From an uncultured Oscillibacter sp. (GTDB lineage Bacteria; Bacillota; Clostridia; Oscillospirales; Oscillospiraceae), in NCBI GenBank assembly GCA_910577405.1, contig CAJTMG010000002.1:215435-279434 (forward strand): 64,000 nucleotides of DNA, written 5' to 3'. The notes below the pieces were generated by a model that worked only from the letters and a program-made list of their open reading frames with translations, was not told the DNA's origin and ran no database searches. Position 1 is the first letter of the stretch. Every line of letters starts with the position of its first letter. The translations under genes were made by a program, and so were the position numbers. Of the stretch, positions 33,738 to 42,611 are shown piece by piece.

Positions 33738-34904
33738 ATGAAAAAGACCACCGCTGCACAGAATGGCCTGATTTGGTTTGGCGCAGGCGTGTCGCTGGCG
33801 GAGATTCTCACTGGGACCAGCTTCGCGCCTCTGGGCATGGCAAAGGGGTTCGCGGCGATTGTGACCGGGCATCTCATTGGCTGCGGACTGCTCTTCCTGG
33901 CGGGATTGATCGGCGGCAGAAGCGGCAGGAGTGCCATGGAAACGGTGAAAATGAGTTTCGGGCAGAAAGGCGGGCTGTTTTTTGCGGTCCTGAACATTTT
34001 GCAGCTTGCGGGCTGGACGGCTATCATGATTTATGACGGCGCGTTGGCTGTGGGAGGGATTTTCCCGGCGGGACAATGGGTCTGGTGCCTGGTGATTGGC
34101 GGGTTGATCCTGATCTGGATTCTCATCGGCGTGACGAACCTGGGCTGGCTGAACCGGCTGTCTATGGCGGCGCTGTTTCTCCTGACGCTGGTTCTGAGCG
34201 GCGTGATTTTCGGCTCCGGGACGCCTGCGGGCAAGGACCTGGGGGAAACGATGACCTTCGGCGCGGCTGTAGAGCTGGCGGTGGCAATGCCCTTGAGCTG
34301 GCTGCCTCTTATCAGCGATTACACCAGAGAGGCCGAAAAACCCATCCCGGCGACCCTTACAAGCGCGTTGGTTTACGGCCTGACCTCCACTTGGATGTAT
34401 ACCATCGGCATGGGCGCGGCAATTTACACCGGGGTATCCGATATCTCCGCGATTATGGTCAAGGCCGGGCTGGGCATCGCTGCGCTGGCGATTCTGATTC
34501 TCTCCACGGTCACCACCACGTTCCTTGACGCCTGGTCCGCCGGAATTTCTGCCGAATCTCTCAGCAAAAAGTTTTCCGGAAAACGAATCGCCGCCCTGAC
34601 CGCCGTCCTGGGAACCGCCGCCGCCATACTCTGGCCCATGGACGATATCACGGGTTTTCTCTACCTGATCGGCTCCGTTTTCGCGCCCATGATTGCCATT
34701 CAGATTGCGGATTTTTTCATTCTTCACCGGAATCGTTTTCAGGAGGGATTTGACCTTCGGAATCTGATTATCTGGGTGGTTGGCTTTGCGCTCTACCGCT
34801 GGCTGATGGGTGTGGATTTCATTCTGGGCTGCACTTTGGCGGATATGCTCCTGACGGTCCTTTTGTGCGTTGTCACAGAAAAAATTTCAGCAAAACGGCG
34901 TTGA
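33738..34904 (+). CDS. cytX: Putative hydroxymethylpyrimidine transporter CytX
   Basis: NCS1-family permease predicted to import HMP for thiamine synthesis. 388 residues, about twelve transmembrane helices; the N-terminal segment QNGLIWFGAGVSLAEILTGT resembles family members, which are also named CytX when they lie under TPP riboswitches. It begins two bases after the thiD stop with a GGGGAGGTCTGAC site inside thiD. ThiD plus CytX plus ThiE suggests use of imported HMP rather than de novo ThiC synthesis; thiC is not in this window. Confidence 0.9.
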   Translation: MKKTTAAQNGLIWFGAGVSLAEILTGTSFAPLGMAKGFAAIVTGHLIGCGLLFLAGLIGGRSGRSAMETVKMSFGQKGGLFFAVLNILQLAGWTAIMIYDGALAVGGIFPAGQWVWCLVIGGLILIWILIGVTNLGWLNRLSMAALFLLTLVLSGVIFGSGTPAGKDLGETMTFGAAVELAVAMPLSWLPLISDYTREAEKPIPATLTSALVYGLTSTWMYTIGMGAAIYTGVSDISAIMVKAGLGIAALAILILSTVTTTFLDAWSAGISAESLSKKFSGKRIAALTAVLGTAAAILWPMDDITGFLYLIGSVFAPMIAIQIADFFILHRNRFQEGFDLRNLIIWVVGFALYRWLMGVDFILGCTLADMLLTVLLCVVTEKISAKRR

Positions 34905-34932
34905 TTTTCTGCCGGAGTCCTTGCGCTTTCAT

Positions 34933-34979
34933 CCCGTCTTCCACAGGCGAACAGGGCTTGTGGAGGACGGGTCATTTTT
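34933..34979 (+). terminator. Terminator after cytX
   Basis: A 13 bp stem CCCGTCTTCCACA / TGTGGAGGACGGG (34933-34945 with 34959-34971, one G-U pair) is followed by TCATTTTTG. Confidence 0.88.
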
Positions 34980-35019
34980 GTGAAATACTCTTAAAATACC
35001 TAAAAATTACAAATTGTTG

Positions 35020-35048
35020 TTGAATTATGAACAGATTTCCGATATGAT
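35020..35048 (+). promoter_or_regulatory. Promoter of the BMP lipoprotein gene
   Basis: TTGAAT (35020-35025), 17 bp, TATGAT (35043-35048). The leader contains a 7 bp hairpin ACAGAGC / GCTCTGT (35053-35081). No purine riboswitch core was recognised. Confidence 0.75.
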
Positions 35049-35122
35049 AGAAACAGAGCAGATACCCGGTCAACGCTCTGTGTTCCTGTTCACAAAGGAA
35101 TTCTGAAAAGGAGGAATCTTGC

Positions 35123-36418
35123 ATGAAAAAGAAGTTTCTTACCCTGCTCCTGGCGCTTGCGATGGTCCTGAGTCTTGCAGCCTGTGGAGGTGACGACGCC
35201 GCCAAGGACAACAGCACTACGCCTCCCGCCGAAGACGCTGGCAATACGTCCGGTGATACGGGAGACGCCAGCGCCGTTTCGGACATCAAAATTGGCCTGA
35301 TCTGCGTCCACGACATCAACTCCGGTTACGACGCCGCCCACATCGAGGGCCTCACCGCCGCCTGTGAAGCCTTGGGCATTGATGTGGAATCTCAGGTGGT
35401 CTTCAAGTACAGTATCGGTGAAGACGAGTCCTGCGAAGACACGGCCCTGGAGCTGGCCGACGACGGCTGCAACATCATCTTCTCCGACTCCTACGGCCAC
35501 CAGTCCTATATGCTCTCCGCCGCCGAACAGGTCCCGGAAGTCACCTTTGTCTCCTGCACCGGCGATCAGGCAGGCGTGGCGGGCTACGACAACCTGAAGA
35601 ATATCTTCCCCTACACCTATGAATCCCGTTATGTCTCCGGCGTGGTCGCGGGCATGAAGCTGAAGGAACTCATGGACGCGGGCACTGTCACGGACCCCTA
35701 TATCGGCTACGTGGGCGCGTACCCCTATGCCGAGGTGGTCTGCGGTTATACGGCGTTCTTCCTGGGCATTCGGTCCATCGTCCCCGAGGCCCATATGGAC
35801 GTGCAGTATACAAACAGCTGGTATGACCCCTCCGCTGAAAGCCAGGCCGCAAACGCGCTCATGAGCCGGGGTTGTGTGATTATCGGCCAGCACGCGGACT
35901 CCACCGGCGCGCCCTCCGCGGTGCAGGATGCCTTGAGCAAGGGAACTGTGGCTTATTCTGTGGGCTACAATATTGATATGCTCTCCGTGGCCCCCGACGC
36001 CGCCCTGACTTCCGCGCAGAATAACTGGTCCGTCCTGTATAAGAAGACCCTGGAGTCCTTTATGGCTGGCAACATCCCTGCTGACTATGCCGCGGGCTGT
36101 GCTGACGACGCCGTGATGATTTCTCCCCTTGGCCCCAGCTGCGCCGAGGGTACCCAGGAAGCCGTTGACGCTGCCTGGGCCGGAATCAAGGACGGCAGCA
36201 TCAAGGTCTTTGATACCAGCACATTTACTGTTGACGGTAAGCCGGTTGAAAGCTACGATGTGAATCTTTCCATCATGGATTGGAATACCAACACGGTCAT
36301 CTATGAAGGCCCCACCCAGAATGTGATTGCTGATGGTGCATTCCAGGAATCTGTCTATCGTTCTGCCCCCTATTTCGACCTCCGCATTGACGGCATCAAC
36401 GAATTGAATAACAACTGA
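35123..36418 (+). CDS. BMP family ABC transporter substrate-binding lipoprotein
   Basis: Binds a nucleoside or related solute outside the cell and hands it to the ABC permease encoded downstream. The 431 residues begin MKKKFLTLLLALAMVLSLAAC, a lipoprotein signal with the lipid-bearing Cys21, then a Ser/Thr/Pro linker. The BMP/PnrA-like fold follows from about residue 50 (SDIKIGLICVHDINSGYDAA, ALELADDGCNIIFSDSYGHQ, and GYVGAYPYAEVVCGYTAFFLG). AAAGGAGGAATCTTGC precedes the ATG. Ligand not provable from sequence; purine nucleosides are usual for the family. It is separated from the ATPase gene by 876 bp. Confidence 0.93.
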   Translation: MKKKFLTLLLALAMVLSLAACGGDDAAKDNSTTPPAEDAGNTSGDTGDASAVSDIKIGLICVHDINSGYDAAHIEGLTAACEALGIDVESQVVFKYSIGEDESCEDTALELADDGCNIIFSDSYGHQSYMLSAAEQVPEVTFVSCTGDQAGVAGYDNLKNIFPYTYESRYVSGVVAGMKLKELMDAGTVTDPYIGYVGAYPYAEVVCGYTAFFLGIRSIVPEAHMDVQYTNSWYDPSAESQAANALMSRGCVIIGQHADSTGAPSAVQDALSKGTVAYSVGYNIDMLSVAPDAALTSAQNNWSVLYKKTLESFMAGNIPADYAAGCADDAVMISPLGPSCAEGTQEAVDAAWAGIKDGSIKVFDTSTFTVDGKPVESYDVNLSIMDWNTNTVIYEGPTQNVIADGAFQESVYRSAPYFDLRIDGINELNNN

Positions 36419-36430
36419 TTGCCATCCGAC

Positions 36431-36467
36431 AGGAGGGGTGAGTCTTAGCGCTTGCCCCTCCTTTCCT
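36431..36467 (+). terminator. Terminator after the BMP gene
   Basis: The stem AGGAGGGG / CCCCTCCT (36431-36438 with 36455-36462) is followed by TTCCTT. Some transcripts of the binding protein should end here, allowing more binding protein than permease. Confidence 0.75.
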
Positions 36468-36542
36468 TAAAAACAAAGCCCCAATTCAACTTTGTGTTCC
36501 CGGTGAATCACAATGGGTAAATATACATAGGCTGGTATAAGA

Positions 36543-36785
36543 ATGAATGATTTGATTAAAAACATTGATAAACTCCATACAACAGAAATGGGTGTGGAGC
36601 GGATAAAAAGAAACTGCCAAATTGAAACAGACGATGTTGTCCAATGGAGCGGGGTGCAGATTCTGGACAAAAATGCTAAAATTGAAAGGATCGGAAAGAA
36701 CTGGTATATTTTCACAGGTCACTACAAAATAACTGTGAACGCGTATAGCTATACAATAATTACTGCGCACAGAGTTGAAGCATAA
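36543..36785 (+). CDS. DUF3781 protein, 80 residues
   Basis: An 80-residue protein matching the DUF3781 family by eye: MNDLIKNIDKLHTTEMGVER and IKRNCQIETDDVVQW in the first half, IERIGKNWYIFTGHYKITVN and AYSYTIITAHRVEA at the C terminus. Lower GC and different codon use than its neighbours suggest transfer. No clear ribosome site precedes the ATG (GGTATAAGA). It lies between the substrate-binding lipoprotein and the ATPase of an ABC transporter without obvious relation. Function unknown. Confidence 0.75.
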   Translation: MNDLIKNIDKLHTTEMGVERIKRNCQIETDDVVQWSGVQILDKNAKIERIGKNWYIFTGHYKITVNAYSYTIITAHRVEA

Positions 36786-37294
36786 TCTGTATAATTCGGA
36801 TGAATGAATGATTATACACTAAAGTCTAGAATCAAGGCGTTAGGAACACAGAAGCGAATTGGGGGAAAATAAAAACAAAAAGCGAACAGTAAACAGCAAA
36901 AAATACACAAATGTAAAGGAAAACGAATGAGAACGCAAAAAGATATAAAACAAGAATGAAATGAAGCGAACAGCAAAAACGTAAAGGGAAATCAACGTCC
37001 CGGAAGCCTCCCGTTTTTTGCCGGAAGCGCTCAGTTTATGAAGCCGGGCGCGGGGCGCAGGCATTGAATAGTGGCAATCTGGGACACTGGAAGCCTTTGC
37101 AGCGCACGGAGATTTTTCTTGCCGTAGGATTTTCGAGCGCGCGGGGGAGCAGTGATGCGAGCCGCTTCGCTCCCGCATTTCCTCGAAGGCGCGTCTGCTT
37201 CTATGGGGAGTGCGCACGCTGCATCAGTTTTGTCCGCGGGGACCTGACCTTTCCGACCCGCAGGGTGTGATTGTGATATAGAAAGGATTATGCT
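36786..37294. other. Noncoding 509 bp between DUF3781 and the ABC ATPase
   Basis: No supportable gene. 36830-36990 is strongly A-rich and T-poor on the plus strand (with two copies of GCGAACAG at 36889 and 36965), while 37020-37260 is GC-rich with potential pairing around GCGGGGGAGC (37140-37150) and CGCTCCCGC (37166-37175). A 125-codon minus-strand frame across it has no ribosome site and no recognisable domain. The sharp composition change suggests an inserted or decayed element. Confidence 0.5.
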
Positions 37295-38833
37295 ATGGAG
37301 CAATACGCAATTCAGATGAAGGGCGTCACAAAACGCTTTGGGGCAGTGACTGCCAACGACCATGTGAACCTTGAAATCAAACGGGGTGAGATCCTCTCTC
37401 TGCTGGGCGAAAACGGCAGCGGGAAAACTACCCTGATGAATATGCTGGCGGGGATCTACTTCCCCGACGAGGGCGAGATTTTTGTCAACGGCCAGCCGGT
37501 AACCATTGCTTCTCCCAAAGACGCGTTCACTTGCGGAATCGGCATGATTCATCAGCATTTTAAACTGGTGGATGTGTTTACCGCCGCTGAAAATATTATC
37601 TTGGGACTGGATAACAAGAATAGGCTGGACCTGAAAGCCGCTTCCCGCAAAATTACGGAAATCTGCCAGAAATACGGATTTCACATTGATCCGGATAAGA
37701 AAATTTACGATATGTCCGTCTCCGAAAAGCAGACCGTGGAAATCGTGAAGGTGCTCTACCGCGGGGCTGATATTTTGATTCTGGATGAGCCTACCGCCGT
37801 CCTGACCCCCCAGGAAACCGATCGCCTCTTCAATGTAATGCGCAATATGAAAGCCGACGGCAAATCCTTGATTATCATTACCCACAAGCTGCACGAGGTT
37901 ATGGATGTATCCGACCGGGTGGCAGTCCTGCGGAAAGGCCAGTACATCGGCGACGTGGCCACAAAGGATACCACCCCCCAAAAGCTGACGGATATGATGG
38001 TGGGCCGTGCCGTAACGCTGAACATCGACCGTCCCGCGCCGGAAAACCCAAAGCCAAGGCTGGAAGTCCAGGGCCTGACGGTCTTCGATGAGCTGGGCGT
38101 GAAGCGATTGGATCACGTGAGCTTTACGGCCATGGGCGGCGAAATCCTGGGCATCGCGGGCATCGCTGGTTCCGGTCAGAAAGAATTGCTGGAAGCCATA
38201 GCAGGACTCCAGCCCTTGCAGCCAGGCGCGTCCGTGAAATTTACGCCTCCTGGAAACCAGCCCGTCGAACTGGTAGGCAAAACGCCCCTGCAAATCAAAC
38301 GCGCCGGAGTCTCCCTGGCCTTTGTCCCGGAGGACCGCCTGGGTATGGGCCTGGTGGGTACGATGGGTATGACCGGGAATATGCTGCTCAGAAGCTACCG
38401 GAAAGGAAAGAGCTTCTTCACCGACCGCAAGTCCCCGAAAAATCTGGCGGAGGATGTAAAGGAGCGATTGGAAGTAGTGACCCCAAGCGTGACGTTTCCG
38501 GTACGCAGGCTTTCCGGCGGCAACGTGCAGAAGGTGCTGGTGGGACGTGAGATCGCCCAGGAGCCTGCTGTGCTGATGACCGCTTACGCCGTCCGGGGAC
38601 TGGATATCAATACCTCCTATACCATCTACAATCTGCTGACGGAACAGAAAATGATGGGTGTGGCCGTGATTTACGTCGGCGAGGACCTGGACGTGCTGTT
38701 GGAACTCTGTGACCGGATATTGGTCCTCTGCGGCGGCCAGGTCAGCGGCATTGTGGATGGCCGTACCGCCACAAAGGAAGAGGTTGGCCTGCTGATGACT
38801 CGGTTCAATAAGGAAGGAGGGGCGGCGTCATGA
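37295..38833 (+). CDS. Nucleoside-type ABC transporter ATP-binding protein
   Basis: A 512-residue fusion of two ABC ATPase domains of the sugar/nucleoside (carbohydrate uptake class 2-like, BmpB/YufO-type) family. Domain one has Walker A GENGSGKTTL (about residue 38), a relaxed signature MSVSEKQTVEIVK and Walker B DILILDEPTAVLTPQE. Domain two (about residues 250-510) has signature RRLSGGNVQKVLVGRE, but its Walker A is replaced (GIAGSGQKELLEAIAG) and Walker B reads VLMTAYAVRGLDI, lacking the catalytic Glu. Such asymmetry is normal in this family. It overlaps the first permease gene by four bases. Confidence 0.95.
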   Translation: MEQYAIQMKGVTKRFGAVTANDHVNLEIKRGEILSLLGENGSGKTTLMNMLAGIYFPDEGEIFVNGQPVTIASPKDAFTCGIGMIHQHFKLVDVFTAAENIILGLDNKNRLDLKAASRKITEICQKYGFHIDPDKKIYDMSVSEKQTVEIVKVLYRGADILILDEPTAVLTPQETDRLFNVMRNMKADGKSLIIITHKLHEVMDVSDRVAVLRKGQYIGDVATKDTTPQKLTDMMVGRAVTLNIDRPAPENPKPRLEVQGLTVFDELGVKRLDHVSFTAMGGEILGIAGIAGSGQKELLEAIAGLQPLQPGASVKFTPPGNQPVELVGKTPLQIKRAGVSLAFVPEDRLGMGLVGTMGMTGNMLLRSYRKGKSFFTDRKSPKNLAEDVKERLEVVTPSVTFPVRRLSGGNVQKVLVGREIAQEPAVLMTAYAVRGLDINTSYTIYNLLTEQKMMGVAVIYVGEDLDVLLELCDRILVLCGGQVSGIVDGRTATKEEVGLLMTRFNKEGGAAS

Positions 38834-39924
38834 CACATAAAGAGCCTCTGCTGCGTATCGCAAAACGGGACAGCATCCCCCGCCCGAAAGCCTATGCCAT
38901 ACGGGTAATTGCAGTCTTATTGTCACTTCTGGTCAGCGGCGCGTTCATTTTCTCCGTTACCAAGCTGGACCCCATTCAGGTCTATAAGGCCATGTTTGAC
39001 GGCGCGTTGGGTACAAGCAGAAGAAGCTGGTCCACCATCCGGGACGTTATGACCCTGCTCTGTATTGGCGTGGGCCTGGCGCCGGCGTTCAAGATGCGTT
39101 TCTGGAACATCGGCGCGGAGGGACAGATTCTGATAGGCGGCATTATCACAGCCGGACTGATGCGGAGTCTGGGCCCGTCCATCCCTGCCCCGGCCCTGCT
39201 GGTTCTGATGGCCGCTGTCAGTCTCATAGGCGGCTGCGTCTGGGGCGTGATTCCGGCAGTGTTCAAAGCCCGCTGGGGAACCAATGAAACCCTTTTCACC
39301 CTTATGATGAACTATGTAGCCATTCAGTTGACCAGTTACTGCGTAGCCCTCTGGGAGAATCCCGCCGGGTCCAACTCCGTAGGCGTGATTAACCAGCAGA
39401 CAAAATGGGGCTGGTTCCCGAAACTCTTTGGGAAGGAGTACAGCCTGAATGTCATTTTGGTGCTGACTCTGACCATAGGGATGTTCGTTTACCTGAAATA
39501 CTCCAAGCATGGCTATGAAATCTCCGTGGTAGGCGATTCCGAAAATACTGCCCGTTACGCAGGCATCAGCGTCCGCCGGGTGACCATCCGGACCATGGCG
39601 ATTTCCGGCGCGATCTGCGGACTGGCGGGTTACATCGCCGTGGCGGGCGTGGGACACACCATCTCTACCACAACGGCTGGCGGGCGCGGGTTTACGGCCA
39701 TCATTGTCGCGTGGCTGGCGCAGTTCAACAGCTTTGTGATGATTTTGATTTCCTTCCTGCTGGTATTCCTGCAAAAGGGCGCCGTTCAGATTGCGTCGCA
39801 GTTTAATCTGAATGATTACGCTTCCAATATCATTACCGGAATCATTCTGTTCTTCATCCTGGGCAGCGAATTCTTTATCAATTACAGACTGATTCACCAG
39901 CCCGGAAAGGAGGGGAAGGCATGA
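38830..39924 (+). CDS. ABC transporter permease (YufP-like)
   Basis: A 364-residue membrane protein, about eight to nine helices, of the nucleoside/simple-sugar permease family. The conserved part GLAPAFKMRFWNIGAEGQILIGG and GYEISVVGDSENTARYAGIS matches the YufP-like branch; AENxxAARYAGI-type loops couple to the ATPase. It starts ATGA over the ATPase stop and itself overlaps the next permease by four bases, so the three are translated as one unit. Confidence 0.93.
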   Translation: MTHKEPLLRIAKRDSIPRPKAYAIRVIAVLLSLLVSGAFIFSVTKLDPIQVYKAMFDGALGTSRRSWSTIRDVMTLLCIGVGLAPAFKMRFWNIGAEGQILIGGIITAGLMRSLGPSIPAPALLVLMAAVSLIGGCVWGVIPAVFKARWGTNETLFTLMMNYVAIQLTSYCVALWENPAGSNSVGVINQQTKWGWFPKLFGKEYSLNVILVLTLTIGMFVYLKYSKHGYEISVVGDSENTARYAGISVRRVTIRTMAISGAICGLAGYIAVAGVGHTISTTTAGGRGFTAIIVAWLAQFNSFVMILISFLLVFLQKGAVQIASQFNLNDYASNIITGIILFFILGSEFFINYRLIHQPGKEGKA

Positions 39925-40907
39925 GCAGTCAGTTGATACAGCTTTTTCAGTCCGCAGTGGTCTTCGGCACGGTGATTATGTTCGGGGCCATCGGCGAAAT
40001 ACTGACCGAAAAATCCGGCAATCTGAATCTTGGCGTGCCCGGCATCATGTATCTGGGCGGCATCGCGGGACTGGCGGCGTCTTTCTTCTACGAACTGAAC
40101 AATCCCGCGCCCAACCCGGTTATCTGCCTGATATTGTCATTCACTGCGGCATTCCTTGCGGCGGCCCTGGGGGGATTGCTCTACAGCTTTCTGACCATCA
40201 CCCTGCGGACCAATCAGAACGTCACCGGCCTGACCCTGACTATCTTCGGCGGCGGCATTGCAAATTTCTTCGGCGGCGGTCTGAATATTATGGCCGGCGG
40301 CGTGGGACAGATTTCCGTGGCCAGCACCAGCGCCGTTTACTGTGCCTTTGTGCCGGGACTGTCCGGTATGGGTGTGTTCGGACAGCTTTTCTTCCATTAC
40401 GGCTTTATGGTCTATCTGGCAATCATCATTGCAATAGCCGTCCGATTTTTCCTGGTACGCACCCGGCGGGGCCTGAATCTCCGGGCTGTCGGCGAGAATC
40501 CAGCTACCGCCGACGCCGCGGGCATCAACGTCACCCTCTACAAGTACCTTGCCACCTGCATCGGCGCGGGCATCTCCGGACTTGGCGGTCTGTACTACAC
40601 CATGGATTACATCAAGGGCACCTGGGCCAACGATGGTACGATTGAAGCCCTGGGCTGGCTGGCCGTTGCGCTGGTGATCTTCGCCACCTGGAGACCTGTC
40701 AACGCGATGTGGGGCTCCTACCTCTTCGGGCTTCTCTCCTGGGCCTATCTCTATATCCCCGGACTGGGCCGCAGGACCATGGAGCTGTTCAAAATGCTGC
40801 CCTATCTTGTTACCATCGCCGTGCTGATTTTCATTTCGCTCCGGAAAAAACGGGAAAATCAGCCTCCCGCAAGTTTGGGACTGCCGTATTTCCGGGAAGA
40901 ACGGTAA
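39921..40907 (+). CDS. ABC transporter permease (YufQ-like)
   Basis: A 328-residue second permease, about eight helices. The N-terminal GTVIMFGAIGEILTEKSGNLNLGVPG is typical, and the coupling loop LRAVGENPATADAAGINVTLYKY is the family hallmark. It pairs with the preceding permease to form the membrane channel. A strong terminator follows 16 bp after the stop. With the BMP lipoprotein these genes complete the nucleoside uptake system. Confidence 0.93.
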   Translation: MSSQLIQLFQSAVVFGTVIMFGAIGEILTEKSGNLNLGVPGIMYLGGIAGLAASFFYELNNPAPNPVICLILSFTAAFLAAALGGLLYSFLTITLRTNQNVTGLTLTIFGGGIANFFGGGLNIMAGGVGQISVASTSAVYCAFVPGLSGMGVFGQLFFHYGFMVYLAIIIAIAVRFFLVRTRRGLNLRAVGENPATADAAGINVTLYKYLATCIGAGISGLGGLYYTMDYIKGTWANDGTIEALGWLAVALVIFATWRPVNAMWGSYLFGLLSWAYLYIPGLGRRTMELFKMLPYLVTIAVLIFISLRKKRENQPPASLGLPYFREER

Positions 40908-40923
40908 CAGAAGAACAGAATAG

Positions 40924-40963
40924 ACAAAACCGCCGGCTTTCGAACAGGGGCTGGCGGTTTTGT
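40924..40963 (+). terminator. Terminator of the nucleoside ABC operon
   Basis: An 11 bp stem ACAAAACCGCC / GGCGGTTTTGT (40924-40934 with 40953-40963). The T run lies within the stem end, and the symmetry allows action in both directions. Confidence 0.8.
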
Positions 40964-41053
40964 GACGGATAATGACAAAAAGAAAAACGATGAACAGTGT
41001 GCAGTCCTTTCCTGCGCTTTGAAAAACAATAAGAGCGCCTGTATTTTACAGTT

Positions 41054-41277
41054 TTGCATCGTCTAACCGGGAAAGATATAAAATGCTTTGTATGTTACAC
41101 TTATATAGCAAATAACATGGACGTTACAGGAAAAATTTGCCTCCAACCCTGGAAAACCCAAAGACAGCGGAGTCATAGAAAGCAGAATTGTTACGTTTAT
41201 GTATCTCATTTATAGAATCTAAAAACTGGAAGCCGTACCGCCGCATAAAAGCCCTTCCGCCGGGAAAGGCTGTTTTT
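41054..41277 (+). ncRNA. Candidate small RNA or leader between the ABC operon and spoVAE
   Basis: A promoter-like TTGCAT (41054-41059), 17 bp, TATAAA (41077-41082), and a hairpin AGCCCTTCC / GGAAAGGCT followed by TTTTTA (41250-41277) bound about 190 nt with no coding frame. It could be a small RNA or an attenuated leader of spoVAE, whose ATG lies 40 bp after the hairpin. The rest of 40964-41317 shows nothing else I can support. Confidence 0.4.
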
Positions 41278-41317
41278 ATTACTTGAACTGCGAATTTTCG
41301 CATCCAGGAGGGATTCT

Positions 41318-41674
41318 ATGGACTATTTGAATGCGTTTCTCTGCGGAGGCATTCTGTGCGCCATTGGACAGATTTTGATAGACAAGACGCAGCTGACCCC
41401 GGCGCGGATTCTGACGGGCTACGTTGTGGCGGGAGTTCTGCTCAGCGCGTTGGGACTGTACCAGCCTTTGGCGGACTGGGGCGGCGCGGGGGCATCGGTG
41501 CCTTTGACGGGCTTTGGTCATCTGCTGGCGAAGGGCGTTCAGAAGGCGGTGTCAGAGCAGGGCTGGCTGGGAGTCCTGACAGGCGGTCTGACGGCGGCGG
41601 CTGGCGGGATTGCGGCGGCGGTGGTGTTCGGCGTGGTGATGGCTGTGCTGTTCCGTCCCAAGGCAAAGCGCTGA
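41318..41674 (+). CDS. spoVAE: Stage V sporulation protein AE-like (SpoVAE/SpoVAEb)
   Basis: A 118-residue membrane protein. MDYLNAFLCGGILCAIGQIL and IDKTQLTPARILTGYVVAGV at the N terminus, then GAGASVPLTGFGHLLAKGV and GGLTAAAGGIAAAVVFGVVM, all match the SpoVAE(b) family. These proteins sit in the inner spore membrane and, with SpoVAC and SpoVAD, form the channel that takes dipicolinic acid into the spore and releases it in germination. No spoVAC or spoVAD is adjacent. CCAGGAGGGATTCT precedes the ATG. DUF421 (YetF-like) follows 49 bp later, as in some mobile spoVA clusters. Confidence 0.92.
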   Translation: MDYLNAFLCGGILCAIGQILIDKTQLTPARILTGYVVAGVLLSALGLYQPLADWGGAGASVPLTGFGHLLAKGVQKAVSEQGWLGVLTGGLTAAAGGIAAAVVFGVVMAVLFRPKAKR

Positions 41675-41723
41675 ACGAGGCAAGACCGTCAATATTGACA
41701 ATTCATAAAGGGGGGCGCTTTGA

Positions 41724-42428
41724 ATGCAGATCATAATAGGAATCGGAATGACGGTACTGACGACGATACTGTCAATACTGGCGCTGTTTCTGCTGACGAA
41801 GATGATGGGCGCGAAGCAGGTTTCCCAAATGACCATGTTCGATTACGTGATAGGCATTACAATCGGTTCATCCGCGGCGGAGCTGGCCACAGAGCTGGAG
41901 GAACCCTTCAGGCCCCTGACGGCCCTGATCGTTTATGCGCTGCTGGCTCTTGCGATATCGTGGGCGTCCATGAAGTCCTTTAAGGCCCGGGCGGTGATGC
42001 AGGGCAGGCCATTGGTGCTTCTGGAGAACGGCGTGATTTACCGGGAGAATCTGAAAAAGGCCCGGCTGGACCTGAACGAATTCCTGACCTATTGCCGGAT
42101 AGGGGGATGGTTTGATTTGAGCCAGCTCCAAACGGCGGTCTTTGAGCATAACGGCACAGTCAGCTTTCTGCCAAAGGAAACGGACCGTCCCGCCACGCTG
42201 GGGGACCTGAATCTGAACGCAAAGCAGGCGCAGGTTCAGACGCCCTTTGTCATGGACGGCAGACTGCTTTCCGGAAATGTAAGGCAGGCGGGCAAGGAGG
42301 AGGCGTGGGTCCGGCAGTCCTTGCTCCGGCAGGGCTACCGGGACGAATCTGATGTATTATTAGCCCTCTGGGACGGCCGGGAGACCCTGACGGCGTTTCC
42401 CATGAACCCGCCTGGCAGGAAGGCATAA
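41724..42428 (+). CDS. DUF421 (YetF/YrbG-like) membrane protein
   Basis: A 234-residue protein with three N-terminal transmembrane helices (about residues 4-24, 33-52, 60-80) and a cytoplasmic DUF421 domain: MTMFDYVIGITIGSSAAELA, QGRPLVLLENGVIYRENLKK and DLNEFLTYCRIGGWFDLSQL, with EHNGTVSFLPK. YetF homologues occur in spoVA2mob-type germination operons of Bacillus, and here the gene follows a spoVAE homologue by 49 bp, so a role in spore germination or spore membrane is plausible but inferred. GGGGGGCGCTTTGA precedes the ATG. Confidence 0.9.
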   Translation: MQIIIGIGMTVLTTILSILALFLLTKMMGAKQVSQMTMFDYVIGITIGSSAAELATELEEPFRPLTALIVYALLALAISWASMKSFKARAVMQGRPLVLLENGVIYRENLKKARLDLNEFLTYCRIGGWFDLSQLQTAVFEHNGTVSFLPKETDRPATLGDLNLNAKQAQVQTPFVMDGRLLSGNVRQAGKEEAWVRQSLLRQGYRDESDVLLALWDGRETLTAFPMNPPGRKA

Positions 42429-42433
42429 AAAAG

Positions 42434-42470
42434 CAAGGACGGAAGCTGACAGTCAGTCTCCGTCCTTGTT
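42434..42470 (+). terminator. Hairpin terminator after the DUF421 gene
   Basis: The stem CAAGGACGGA / TCCGTCCTTG (42434-42443 with 42459-42468) begins five bases after the stop codon; only TT follows on the plus strand, and an A-run precedes it for the reverse direction. Confidence 0.65.
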
Positions 42471-42611
42471 CATTGTCCAGAAGAAAGCCAAAAAATCAGG
42501 CAAAACAAATACCACCCCAGAGCTTGTCCGGTATGCAGGGCAAGGCGAAAAAGAGAAAAAAACGGGTATCGGACCAGCTCTTTTTCTCATAGAATGCCAG
42601 TGGTGATATAA

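Noticed and set aside
34905..35122. Purine riboswitch upstream of the BMP lipoprotein
   Set aside because: The conserved core around TATAATC and the loop sequences was not found; only a 7 bp hairpin is present.
36840..37217. Minus-strand protein in the gap before the ABC ATPase
   Set aside because: No start signals, no recognisable domain, basic low-complexity composition typical of noncoding GC-rich DNA.
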